Source: an uncultured Acidobacteriia bacterium (GTDB lineage: Bacteria > Acidobacteriota > Terriglobia > Bryobacterales > Bryobacteraceae). Taken from it: 46,568 bases of DNA. The notes under the pieces were generated by a model. It did no database searches. It was not told the origin of the DNA and saw nothing but the letters and a program-made list of their open reading frames with translations. Below, piece by piece: positions 19,632 through 28,707 of this stretch; position 1 is the first letter of the stretch, and each line of letters starts with the position of its first letter. The stretch lies in the NCBI GenBank assembly GCA_903876865.1, contig CAIRBY010000258.1:1-46568 (forward strand). The letters are read 5' to 3'. The position numbers and the translations under genes were made by a program.

Positions 19632-20006
19632 CTAGACCACCCCCTTTTTCTTCAGGCCCACGGCCTCCAGTACCTGCGACCAGGGCTTTGCCTTTCCGTG
19701 GCTTTCCCCTGCGGTTGCATCGGTCCCCGGCATCACGCCCGTCTGCAGCTCGGCCGGAGCACCGGTCTTACTGCTGATTCCCGCGTTTGCCTTCACCCGC
19801 TCCTGCAGCAGCGTCGCTTTCACGTCTGCCGCGCTTTTCTTTGCGCCGATGAACTCCACCGTGCGCGCCGGCGAACCCGCAATCGCGCACAGATCTGCAA
19901 TCTGTTGCGCTTCCGCGTAGCCTGCCGCCCGGGCCAACTCCACCCGTGCCTCGATCTCAGCGGCCGTCGGTACTGTGGCCTCCGCCGCTCCCGTCGTTCC
20001 TTCCAT
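19632..20006 (-). CDS. Predicted nested scaffold protein (Nu3-like) from internal start
   Basis: In-frame ATG at 20006 preceded by GGAGGAAGCG; encodes the C-terminal ~124 aa of the protease gene. Confidence 0.5.
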   Translation of the reverse strand: MEGTTGAAEATVPTAAEIEARVELARAAGYAEAQQIADLCAIAGSPARTVEFIGAKKSAADVKATLLQERVKANAGISSKTGAPAELQTGVMPGTDATAGESHGKAKPWSQVLEAVGLKKKGVV

Positions 20007-20963
20007 CGCTTCCTCCATCCTCGCGGCGGATGCCGCAGAGCTTTCTAAAATTGGTAGTGCTGCCGGTGCCTCCGGCTGCTGCGCGCTTGCCAGCAGCGCC
20101 TCGTGAACTCTTCCCTTCACCATTCGGGTATGTCCTGCCTGCGTCGTACTCCCTAACAGTGCGAGAGCCGCCTCGAATGTCCCGACCTCGTCCACCAGGC
20201 CAGGTGCCAGCCCATCCGAGCCTACGTAGACCGCCGATTCCATCTTCTGGATCGCCGCCGCCGGGATACCGCGATTCCGCGCCACCGCCGCGGTGAACAT
20301 CCCGTACATTTTGTCTACGGTCGCGCGTAGCCAGCCCAGAGCCTCCGGTGATAGCGGCTCATGCGGATTTCCGTCGTTTTTTCGCGCGCCGGCATACACC
20401 GCTGTGTACTTCAATCCGGCCATCTCATCCGCGCCGGATTCGTCCAGTTGCATGGCAATGATGCCCACCGAGCCGGTCCACGCATCCCGCGGCGCCACCA
20501 CATAATCCGCCGTACTCGCTAGCAGGTAGGCCGCCGAGCACGCCTGCGATGCAAATGCGCAGGTCGGCTTCGTCCCGCGCGCCGCGTACATCTCGTCCGC
20601 CAGGTCGAACATCCCCTGTACTTCGCCGCCAGGTGAATCCAGGTCGAGTAGGATTGCCCGAACTCGACCGTCCGCCAGCGCCCGCTGGAAATCCGCCCGT
20701 ACGTCTGCGTAACTCCGTAGGCCGCTCAACGCGTCCATCCCTGAAGTCTTGCTGACCAGCGTCCCCTGGATACCGATCACCGCGATCCCATCCGCCGTCA
20801 CCTGGTAGCACGATTCGCTCCGGTCGGCCCCGCCGCCCATGTCGGCCATTGGCATGCCCTGCAGGCGCGGACCCACCGCCGCCACAATCGCCGCGAGCTT
20901 GCTCTGCTCGATCGCCAGCGGCGTTCCGAAAATCCGTCCTGCCAGTCTTGGCAACGTGATCAT
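19632..20963 (-). CDS. S49-family capsid maturation protease (gpC-like)
   Basis: 443 aa; GTLVSKTSGMDALSGLRSYADVRADFQRALADGRVRAILLDLDSPGGEVQGMFDLADEMYAARGTKPTCAFASQACSAAYLLASTADYVV. Confidence 0.85.
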   Translation of the reverse strand: MITLPRLAGRIFGTPLAIEQSKLAAIVAAVGPRLQGMPMADMGGGADRSESCYQVTADGIAVIGIQGTLVSKTSGMDALSGLRSYADVRADFQRALADGRVRAILLDLDSPGGEVQGMFDLADEMYAARGTKPTCAFASQACSAAYLLASTADYVVAPRDAWTGSVGIIAMQLDESGADEMAGLKYTAVYAGARKNDGNPHEPLSPEALGWLRATVDKMYGMFTAAVARNRGIPAAAIQKMESAVYVGSDGLAPGLVDEVGTFEAALALLGSTTQAGHTRMVKGRVHEALLASAQQPEAPAALPILESSAASAARMEEAMEGTTGAAEATVPTAAEIEARVELARAAGYAEAQQIADLCAIAGSPARTVEFIGAKKSAADVKATLLQERVKANAGISSKTGAPAELQTGVMPGTDATAGESHGKAKPWSQVLEAVGLKKKGVV

Positions 20964-22543
20964 TTCTTCACTCCCGGCGCCGGCTCCGTCCCTGCCAGCT
21001 CCTCGTTATCGCCCGGCGGGACCGTCTCCGATACCCGCGAATTCCCGTATACCGGCACGATGCCCAGTTGCTTCTCGCGATCGTGATCGCGCTTGATTTC
21101 CTCGTCCACCACCTGGACGTCGCGGCCTCGCGCCGCCACTTCCGCCTCCCTGCTCGTCAACCCGGCCTCGATCTCCATCCGTACGCTCGTCACGTCCTTC
21201 ACCGGGTCCACCCACTCCCAGGGCTGCCCGCTCCACTCCACGTCCAGATAGAAGTCCGGATTCTTCCGGTAATCCGCCGTATCGATCACACCCGCGATCG
21301 CCGCCGCGTCCAGCCACGCCCGCCATAGCGGCCGGCAGAACTGCTCCTGAATCACGCTGAACTGGAACTTCTTCCAGATCCGCCGCAGCGTCAGCAGGCG
21401 GACTCGCGCGCTGCTGTAATTGACCTGGTTCATGTCCCCGGTCAACATCTCGTAGCTAATGCGCATCACCACGGCTTGACTCTGCCGCTGGATCCGCATG
21501 AATGTCTCGTATGTGTTCGTGACGCCAGGATGCGCCCAGAATCCGAACTCCTCACCCGCGTTCGTGTCCAGCATCGTCAACGTGCCGGCTTGCGCATTCA
21601 CGTACCCCGCCCCGTCCGGCGCCAGGTCCGTCCCGACCTGGTCAGTGTTCTCCATGTTCGGATCGTCCGGCGTTAGCGATTTCCGCCACGCGAACAGGTA
21701 AGCGCCCAGCTTCTGCCGCAGCCGCTCCGCGTCGTCGTAATCCTTCACGTCCGCCAGCTGTAGGATGATCGGAGCCAGCGGCGTAATCCCGCGGATCTGG
21801 CTCCCGCGCGAGTACTCCATCACGTGCAGCACGCTCTCCGCTGGCACGCGAACTACTTCAAAGGCGTTCGGCCAGATGGTCGAGTCGCCCGGATGCTGGC
21901 GGTAGAAATGGTACGCCACCCGCTGCTGGATCTGGTCGAACTCGATTCCGCCGCGGATGAGGTTGGTCGGCGAGCTCATGTCGCCGCTCATCTTCCAGAA
22001 CGGCAACTGCTCCGGCTCGATCAAATCGACTTGCAACGGAACCCTCAAGCCCATCGGAGACAGGTCATCGGCCAGCCGCGGGCGAAGCCGGGCAAATGCT
22101 TCTCCGGCCTCGATCACATTGCGGCAGATGAGATCCTGTAGCGTGTAAAAATTCTGTAGGCTGTCCGGTTTTCCGCCCGGCCCCACTTTCCGCGCCGCGC
22201 TCGCTTGCGACGTCCACAACGAAAATTCCCGCTCGAGCCGGCGGCGTTGGTCCAGATTCGGATGCCGCGAGTGCGGCCGGATCCCGGTCCCAATCACCTC
22301 GGCAATAAAACTCGCCACGCCGTTCGACGCCATCGCGTCGTCCATCGCCGCTTTGCGCGCCCGCGCCGTCAGCATCGGACCATCGCTTAACGCCAGACTG
22401 CTCGCGCCGCGCGTGCTCGCGCCCACGTTCACCAGGCGGCGCCCGCCGGATGCTCCCTGGTAGCCGCCCGGATTGATTGCCGAGGGCTTTCCTAGAAATG
22501 CCCTGCCGAGATTTTGTAGATAGCTCAGATGCCGCCTCCCCAC
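20960..22543 (-). CDS. Portal protein (lambda gpB family)
   Basis: 527 aa; DAMASNGVASFIAEVIGTGIRPHSRHPN..., QAVVMRISYEMLTGDMNQVNYSSARVRLL. Confidence 0.85.
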   Translation of the reverse strand: MGRRHLSYLQNLGRAFLGKPSAINPGGYQGASGGRRLVNVGASTRGASSLALSDGPMLTARARKAAMDDAMASNGVASFIAEVIGTGIRPHSRHPNLDQRRRLEREFSLWTSQASAARKVGPGGKPDSLQNFYTLQDLICRNVIEAGEAFARLRPRLADDLSPMGLRVPLQVDLIEPEQLPFWKMSGDMSSPTNLIRGGIEFDQIQQRVAYHFYRQHPGDSTIWPNAFEVVRVPAESVLHVMEYSRGSQIRGITPLAPIILQLADVKDYDDAERLRQKLGAYLFAWRKSLTPDDPNMENTDQVGTDLAPDGAGYVNAQAGTLTMLDTNAGEEFGFWAHPGVTNTYETFMRIQRQSQAVVMRISYEMLTGDMNQVNYSSARVRLLTLRRIWKKFQFSVIQEQFCRPLWRAWLDAAAIAGVIDTADYRKNPDFYLDVEWSGQPWEWVDPVKDVTSVRMEIEAGLTSREAEVAARGRDVQVVDEEIKRDHDREKQLGIVPVYGNSRVSETVPPGDNEELAGTEPAPGVKK

Positions 22544-22755
22544 ATGAAGAACTGCCGCTTCTTCGGAGTCGTCGAAGTGGGCGCGTCCGTGGCATCGTTG
22601 TACAGCGATTTGAAGTACGCGATCGCTTTGAGGATATCCGCCGGGCTCCGGTACACCAGGCGATTACCCTCGTGTGTCACCTCGGCGTAACCCTTCGCCA
22701 GTGACCCTTCCAGCTTCACGATGATCACGTCGAGATCGGCTGTTGCGTAGGCCAT
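22525..22755 (-). CDS. gpW-like head-tail joining protein
   Basis: MAYATADLDVIIVKLEGSLAKGYAEVTHEGNRLVYRSPADILKAIAYFKSLYND; CGGGAGGAA upstream; between TerL and portal. Confidence 0.65.
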   Translation of the reverse strand: MAYATADLDVIIVKLEGSLAKGYAEVTHEGNRLVYRSPADILKAIAYFKSLYNDATDAPTSTTPKKRQFFMWGGGI

Positions 22756-22771
22756 CAGGCATTCCTCCCGT

Positions 22772-22785
22772 TGCACGCGCGTGCA
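22772..22785. promoter_or_regulatory. Perfect 14-bp palindrome TGCACGCGCGTGCA (start-associated)
   Basis: Between TerL stop (22787) and the gpW-like start (22755); 16 nt upstream of the ATG. Confidence 0.75.
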
Positions 22786-22786
22786 C

Positions 22787-24739
22787 TCAACATAACCGCA
22801 CCTGCATCCTCCGGCGCGGCGCGACCAGCATCGCCGGAACCGTCGGTAGTGGAGGCGCGGGGGGATGTGGCGCGGGCGGTAATTCCACTGGCGCCGAGTC
22901 TGCCGCCGCTGTTGGTTCTGGCGAAAATAACTCGCCCTGTAAAAGTGCCTCCAACTGTGCCCAGTGATGTTCCGCAAATCGGTCCATCCCCAGGTCGTAT
23001 GCCGCGGCTCGTGCGTATACCCGGCAATCCAGCGCCTCGTTGCGCGGCCGCTTCTGTTTCCAGTCCCGGTGTACCCGCCCGCTCCGGTCCTGCCAGGTCA
23101 CCAACTGCTCGGAGCAGAGCTGCCGGAAATGTTCCTCGCCGTAGTACTGCCCTTTCGGAAAATGGCAATACCCGTTGGGGATTTCCTCCTCGATCGACTT
23201 TTTCAGGTCCGCGTACAGCTCGCCCTTGAAGAATCCGCTGAGTACGTGCCGGATGCGCAGCCCGTGTTTGATCTTTCGGCCCGCGATGGTCACATCCACC
23301 GCGGAAGGCTGGCTCACCGGCAGCAGGCCCTTGTGCGCGCCCTTGATCGCCACCACACGGTTCGAGGGCTGCCGCCGCACCTGGTCGTACACCACGTGCG
23401 ACTGATCGCCAGAGTCCAGGAAGAATCGCGAGCACGGCATCACCGCGCCGCCCTGCGTGGGCCAAGTCGAGTGCACGAAGGTCCAGAACCGCTCCCACAC
23501 CTCCGGCCGCGACGTATCCCCCTCGAAGACCCGGTAGTCGATGCTCCAACTCTCCCGGCGCCGGCCCCACGCCACCATCTCGGCCTCGATCCGGTCGTGC
23601 TGCACATCTCCGCCGCCCGTCAGAAATAGTCCGCCCCTCGGCACGATCCCCACCGGGTACTCTTCGCACCGCTTCAGCAGCCCTTCCCACTCCACCGTCT
23701 CCCCAGGCTCGACCCAGTTCTCCGCCAGCGTCTCGTTGACGAAGGTCATGTACTCGATCGGATTGTCCTTTTTTGCCAGAAAATCCATTACGATTTCCGG
23801 CAAGGTCTTCCAGGGAGAATAAAGCTTTGAAATCCAATACCCGGCGATCCCGTTGAATGGCGCCTGCGCGATCCACTGCCCGCGATCCACGGCTTCCGTC
23901 CGCTGCACGTCGTCCCACGGCTGGTCGCAATCCTCGCAGTAATACCGCGCCGAGGCTGCCTGCTCTTCGCGCGTCAACAGTGTCTCGTCCCACCGCACCT
24001 GCGTGAAGAACTTCTCCATCATGCTCTGCATCGCGCCACAATGTGGGCAGGGCACGAAAAGTTCCCGCTGGTCCGAATCCTGATAGGCCCGGTCGATTGC
24101 CGAATTCACCTTCGAAGGCGAGCTGGATCGGATCACCTTTTTCCGGCCGCGATACGTATCCGTGCGGCTCAACGCCATCGCGAACGGATTGCCCCTGCCG
24201 CCCGAACTCGCCGGCCACTTGTCCTCCTCCTCGCAGATCAGATACCGGATGGATCGCCGCGCTAGGTTGCCCGGCGCGCTCGCAAACGTGATCGCCAGCA
24301 TCCCGCCCGGAAACCACTTCTCCCGCAGCGTGTTCTTGCTCCGCCGGCTGCCCGAGTCGGATAGTTTCCCCTGTAGCCGCGGCGTGTCCCGCGTCATCGG
24401 CCCGATGCGCTCTTTGCCGAATGCGTCCGCATCCGATTCGCGCTCGTTCACCACCAACACAGGCCCCGGATCGGTATCGATGATCCACGCGATCACCGCC
24501 TGGTTGACCAGCGTCTTCAGAATCTGCGTGGCGCCCTTGATCACCACCTGCCACGTATCCGGCGAGCTGAAGCTGTCCATCGGCCCGCGCTGGAACGGAT
24601 AGCAGGTGAACTTTCCCGGCTTCGCTGCGTACTCCGGCGACAGGTACAGATACCGGTCTGCCCACTCCGAAACAGAGATATGCCGCGGCGGCGCAAACAG
24701 TCGCGATAAGTCCCGTACGATTTGCTCTCCGCGTGTCAT
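22787..24739 (-). CDS. Terminase large subunit (GpA family)
   Basis: GEQIVRDLSRLFAPPRHISVSEWADRYLYLSPEYAAKPGKFTCYPFQRGPMDSFSSPDTWQVVIKGATQILKT; ICEEEDKWPA. Confidence 0.9.
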   Translation of the reverse strand: MTRGEQIVRDLSRLFAPPRHISVSEWADRYLYLSPEYAAKPGKFTCYPFQRGPMDSFSSPDTWQVVIKGATQILKTLVNQAVIAWIIDTDPGPVLVVNERESDADAFGKERIGPMTRDTPRLQGKLSDSGSRRSKNTLREKWFPGGMLAITFASAPGNLARRSIRYLICEEEDKWPASSGGRGNPFAMALSRTDTYRGRKKVIRSSSPSKVNSAIDRAYQDSDQRELFVPCPHCGAMQSMMEKFFTQVRWDETLLTREEQAASARYYCEDCDQPWDDVQRTEAVDRGQWIAQAPFNGIAGYWISKLYSPWKTLPEIVMDFLAKKDNPIEYMTFVNETLAENWVEPGETVEWEGLLKRCEEYPVGIVPRGGLFLTGGGDVQHDRIEAEMVAWGRRRESWSIDYRVFEGDTSRPEVWERFWTFVHSTWPTQGGAVMPCSRFFLDSGDQSHVVYDQVRRQPSNRVVAIKGAHKGLLPVSQPSAVDVTIAGRKIKHGLRIRHVLSGFFKGELYADLKKSIEEEIPNGYCHFPKGQYYGEEHFRQLCSEQLVTWQDRSGRVHRDWKQKRPRNEALDCRVYARAAAYDLGMDRFAEHHWAQLEALLQGELFSPEPTAAADSAPVELPPAPHPPAPPLPTVPAMLVAPRRRMQVRLC

Positions 24740-25212
24740 GCAGCATTCGCACTCTCCGGCTCCCACTGGCTCAGCTCAGTCAGGGCTGCGCGAATCTCCC
24801 CGTCTAAAATGCGCTCGCAGGCCGTCACGTCGTTCGTGACCGCGAGCTTGAATCCCAGTTGGCTCGGCATCAGCAGCAGCTTGGTTTGCACCTGCGTGAT
24901 CATTGCGCCCAGCGCCCGCTGCACGTCCTTGACGGAGACCAGCTCGCCCTTGATCCGGCGCGCCTCCATCTCCGTGATGTCTGCCCTGGCCTGCTCCCGC
25001 CGCCGCTCCGCGTCCGCCTTCGTGTTGAGCATCACCGGCGCGCTCGCCTCCGGCTTCGCGATCTCCCGCCGCCGCTCTTCCCAGGCGTTCGGGGCCTCGG
25101 CGTCGATCTTCCCGTCCACCAGCGGAATCTCGCCCTTGTTCACGGCCTTGTTGATCGCCGTGTGGCTCACGCCCTTCAGCGCCGCGTACTCGTTTCTGGA
25201 GACCAATGCCAT
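24736..25212 (-). CDS. Terminase small subunit (Nu1-like)
   Basis: MALVSRNEYAALKGVSHTAINKAVNKGEIPLVDGKIDAEAPNAW: N-terminal HTH; upstream of TerL. Confidence 0.8.
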   Translation of the reverse strand: MALVSRNEYAALKGVSHTAINKAVNKGEIPLVDGKIDAEAPNAWEERRREIAKPEASAPVMLNTKADAERRREQARADITEMEARRIKGELVSVKDVQRALGAMITQVQTKLLLMPSQLGFKLAVTNDVTACERILDGEIRAALTELSQWEPESANAA

Positions 25213-25216
25213 AGCC

Positions 25217-25275
25217 TGAAACCGAAACCGCTAAACCCTTGAAACCCTTGAAACCCAGTTTTCAAACCTTCAAAG
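25217..25275. repeat. GGTTTC(AAG) direct repeats upstream of the terminase small subunit
   Basis: Minus strand GGGTTTCAAGGGTTTCAAGGGTTTAGCGGTTTCGGTTTCAGG. Confidence 0.6.
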
Positions 25276-25647
25276 CCCGTCGCCCCGCCATCAATTTACC
25301 CGCGCGGGCTACCCCCCCCTGGGAAGGACCCAAGGGGTTGGGGAATCCTAAGTTGTCTGTTTGTCTTGGAAGAGGCTTCGACCGCCGCTCGACTTACAGC
25401 GTCGGAGTCGTGTCGCGCCCAGGTGAAGGAGAGTTATGCACAACCCAGTGTGCTCGATTCGGGCAAGTACACCGGACACCAAGGAAGTTACCACCAACCA
25501 ATTTGGGTTGTCAAGCACATCCCGCTGCCGATGGTGGCTCGCTTGTTCCAGGCTCCAGGATTCGCGCACGTATAGGCGCACGTTATATGTGCGTGTATTC
25601 ACCCCACCACCCAACCATATCTATACTTCCCGAACGGTTCCAGTTTT

Positions 25648-25822
25648 AGACAAGACAGACAAGACAAGTAAGACAATCTTTGTTCTCACTAAGTTGCGCT
25701 GTCTTGTAACTCCGTATGTCTTGTGACGCTGTAAGACAATAAAAAACCGCTCGTCTTGTGACGAACGGTTTTGTCTTACGTGTCTTGTGACTGTCTTGTG
25801 AGTTTGTCTTGTGACGCAAGAC
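25648..25822. repeat. Iteron-like cluster of GTCTTGT / ACAAGAC (about ten or more copies, both orientations)
   Basis: Plus-strand GTCTTGT at 25701, 25718, 25753, 25782, 25793, 25806; ACAAGAC at 25650, 25659; GTAAGAC/GTCTTAC variants at 25668, 25731, 25773. Confidence 0.85.
25739..25772 (-). terminator. Intrinsic terminator downstream of the VapE-like gene
   Basis: Minus strand CCGTTCGTC-ACAA-GACGAGCGG followed by TTTTTTATT; one stem mismatch. Confidence 0.75.
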
Positions 25823-25825
25823 AAG

Positions 25826-27964
25826 TTATTTTCCTGCGATTGCCGCCGCTGCCTCCGGCCACTCGAATCGATATGGCCGAAGCTGCTTGCCGTTCGGTCC
25901 CAAAACCGGCTTACCGTCACTATCGAACTGCCGCACCTGCTTCAGCTCAAATCCCCGCATCCGCATGATCGCCACCACGCGCGTACGGTCAAACCGGGTC
26001 CACGCCTCGGCTTTTTTCTTGATCCCCTTCTCGAGGATTTCTTCGACGCCGACCCCAAACGCCTCCAGCGGATTCCCGCCCTGCAGCCACGCAGCGCGAG
26101 CCCCCTCCATATAATCCCACACAAGCTGGTCCCACGGATCAACTTCGAACCGTTTTTCTTGCTCAGTCTCCGCTGCGGACGTCAACTCCGGCGAGTCCAA
26201 CCACCACGGTTCCCCGGCCTCATATCGCGACCGGGCCTCCGCCCACAGCTGGTCACGATCGCGCGCCAGCCCGCGCACATCCGCCTTTGTACACTTCACC
26301 GGCCAGAATCGTCTGGCCCCGGTCTCATCGCGCAAATATTCCTCTTTGTTAATGCTCCCCGCGAACACACACTGCCGCGGGAAATCCGCCGTGCGTCGCC
26401 CGTAAGGCGGCCTGAAATGGTCGATCCGCCGCGTGATAAACGCCTTCACCCGCGACATCTCGCTGCGCGCGCTGACCACCGCATCCAGCTCGCCCAGCTC
26501 AATGATCCACTTCCCGTGGATCTGCATCGCCGAGTCCTTCGACCCCAGATCCTCAATGTCATCGTTGAACCAATCGTCGCCCGCAAGCGTGCGCAATGCC
26601 GTCGATTTCCCCAGCCCCTGCAACCCCTGGAAGATCAGGCAGTGATCCGCCTGGCAGCCCGGCTCCATCACTCGCGCCACCGCCGATATCATCCACTTCG
26701 CTCCCACCGCTCGCGCGTATCCACCCGCATCGTCTTTCGCGCCGAAGTAGCGAATCATCATCTCGTCCAGGCGCCGCTCGCCGTCCCACTCCTGCCTCCG
26801 CAGATACTCCCGCACGGGATGAAATGGCCGGTCGCGCGCCACAACCTCCACCGCCTGCGTACACACCGCCGGCGATACGTCGATCCGCTGGTGCTGCATC
26901 CAATCCGCCAGCTTTGCATCGTGAAAGTCCGTCCAGTCGCATGGCTCCGCGTCCCAGATCGTCCCGCGCGTCGCCACCGTGCGCACTGAGAATTCATCAA
27001 ACGCCAGTGCGTCCTTGAACTCTTCCGACCACCTGAGCGCGATCATGACGTTTGCCAGTAGCGGCTTTGGCCCGCGATCGCCCTCTAGTAGCTTCGCCCC
27101 CCACCCTGGCGCCACGGCCTCCGCCGCCGTCGGCTTCCGCTTCGCCTTATCGCGGATCACCTTCGCCTTCGCGAATAGCTTGATCACCGGCTCCGGCCCG
27201 CGCGCCGCCAGCAGATCGTCGATCCCGTTAATCTCCGCTTCCAACTCCGCCGGCCAGCCGAACCACGCCACCTCGCCGACGTGCCGCTCCATCAATTCGT
27301 TGGCCAGCAATTTCCGAGCATACGCCACGTCCATGTTCGTCCCGACGTTCTTGTCGAAGACGATCACCACCCGCCGCCCCTCCCAGAGAATCCGCGCCAT
27401 GTCCGCGATCACGCCCTTCACGTTCACGCGGCTGCCATGCTCGTCGTTCGTCTTCCCGACCACCCCCCGCCAATTCCACACGCCCTGCAGGCCCACCGGC
27501 AGAAACGCCGGCGATTCCGCCGACTCGCCCAACCCGTGCCACGCCAGCCGCCATAGTGCAAGGGTCTTGAACTCGCCCTCCACAATCACGATCGGCATGC
27601 GCGAATCGTGCAGGTACCACTCCGCCACGCCTGGCGGAATGTACAGGATATTTCCGCACCCCGGCGGCCCCATGTATTTGCCCCGCTCCCGCAGCTTCCC
27701 ATCGTGCCCCTGCTCGCGATCCGGATGGTCGCGCCGGATGCGCTCTAGCCGCACCGATGCCTCGCCCGGCCAGATGTACGGAATCACAATTCCCGAATAA
27801 TCCCCAGCGCGGCCGCTCTTCCCGACTATCTCCGCCCCGTCGACCGATACCACCCGTCGCAACAGCGCCGCGTCCGCGCACTGTTTCGAGATCCATCGCC
27901 CGTCCAGCGATTGATAATCGGATTCACTCAGCGGCCCTCCCGCCAATCGTGGTTGGATGCTCAC
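25826..27964 (-). CDS. VapE-like helicase / primase replication protein
   Basis: LIFQGLQGLGKSTALRTLAGDDWFNDDIEDLGSKDSAMQIHGKWIIELGELDAV...RRIDHFRPPYGRRTADFPRQCVFAGSINKEEYLRDETGARRFWPV; N-terminal TOPRIM/DUF3854-like VIVEGEFKTLAL. GTG start overlapping the upstream stop. Confidence 0.85.
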   Translation of the reverse strand: MSIQPRLAGGPLSESDYQSLDGRWISKQCADAALLRRVVSVDGAEIVGKSGRAGDYSGIVIPYIWPGEASVRLERIRRDHPDREQGHDGKLRERGKYMGPPGCGNILYIPPGVAEWYLHDSRMPIVIVEGEFKTLALWRLAWHGLGESAESPAFLPVGLQGVWNWRGVVGKTNDEHGSRVNVKGVIADMARILWEGRRVVIVFDKNVGTNMDVAYARKLLANELMERHVGEVAWFGWPAELEAEINGIDDLLAARGPEPVIKLFAKAKVIRDKAKRKPTAAEAVAPGWGAKLLEGDRGPKPLLANVMIALRWSEEFKDALAFDEFSVRTVATRGTIWDAEPCDWTDFHDAKLADWMQHQRIDVSPAVCTQAVEVVARDRPFHPVREYLRRQEWDGERRLDEMMIRYFGAKDDAGGYARAVGAKWMISAVARVMEPGCQADHCLIFQGLQGLGKSTALRTLAGDDWFNDDIEDLGSKDSAMQIHGKWIIELGELDAVVSARSEMSRVKAFITRRIDHFRPPYGRRTADFPRQCVFAGSINKEEYLRDETGARRFWPVKCTKADVRGLARDRDQLWAEARSRYEAGEPWWLDSPELTSAAETEQEKRFEVDPWDQLVWDYMEGARAAWLQGGNPLEAFGVGVEEILEKGIKKKAEAWTRFDRTRVVAIMRMRGFELKQVRQFDSDGKPVLGPNGKQLRPYRFEWPEAAAAIAGK

Positions 27965-28707
27965 CCCGCCTCCCCGATCTGCTGCACGTCCACGTAACCC
28001 CGCGCCATGCCGACGCCTGAAATATGCCCGAAGTAACCTCCCTCGTCCGCCGCCATCACGACGCTCGCCGCGTGGCTCTGCGCCTCCGCCACTGACTCCG
28101 CCTCCACCACCAAATCCACCCGCAACCTGTATGTCACGTGAAATCCTCCCCGCCTGAATCTTCGATACAGCCTCTCCACTCGCGACGCCGACCGCGCCGT
28201 CATACGCGTCTTGCCCAGCTGCAAGCCCGCCCCATGCTGGCCCAACTGCCTCGCCAGCCACACCTTCGTGTACCCATCCGCGACCAACTGATCGATACAC
28301 CGCCAGGCCGGACGTGCATCCACCAACGACCCATCCGCCGCGCCTTCGAACGTCACCCCCAGAATCGCCCGCTCGGTGGACGCCCGGATCTTCACCGCCC
28401 GCCCTGAGCGGACCGCCTGGACCACGCTGCGCCCCAATCCGGCGGCATCAGCCACGGCCTTATAGCCCACGCCCCGCCGGCTCAGTCGGAGCAGGTGTGC
28501 ATGCGCCGCGGCAGGCTCAACCAGGTCGCGCACATCCCCCTGCGATCGCGCGGCCGTCCGCTCCGTGTTGTACCGGGAATTCGCTGCCCGGCACAGCAGA
28601 CATTTGCAGCCCCCGACGTACCGCGCCCGGCTGCCGTGCTCCCGCTGGCTCGATGCCGCCCGCATCGCCGTGACCCTCACACCCAACGCCTCGCGCGCCG
28701 CCATCAC
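27961..28707 (-). CDS. HTH DNA-binding protein with HGSRARYVGGCKCLLCRAANSRY motif
   Basis: 248 aa; C-x-C-x2-C motif plus HTH-like GVGYKAVADAAGLGRSVVQAVRSGR. Confidence 0.6.
   Translation of the reverse strand: MMAAREALGVRVTAMRAASSQREHGSRARYVGGCKCLLCRAANSRYNTERTAARSQGDVRDLVEPAAAHAHLLRLSRRGVGYKAVADAAGLGRSVVQAVRSGRAVKIRASTERAILGVTFEGAADGSLVDARPAWRCIDQLVADGYTKVWLARQLGQHGAGLQLGKTRMTARSASRVERLYRRFRRGGFHVTYRLRVDLVVEAESVAEAQSHAASVVMAADEGGYFGHISGVGMARGYVDVQQIGEAG

Noticed and set aside
22755-24752. 665-aa minus-strand ORF overlapping TerL
   Set aside because: Out of frame with the clear terminase protein; Gly/Arg-rich composition.
25309-25318. C-rich run in the intergenic gap
   Set aside because: Short homopolymers of this length are expected by composition and this one is noncoding.
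25239-25920. Short ORFs in the terminase-upstream gap (25348-25614, 25436-25726, 25621-25920)
   Set aside because: No recognisable features; they run through iterons and the terminator; region better explained as regulatory/noncoding.
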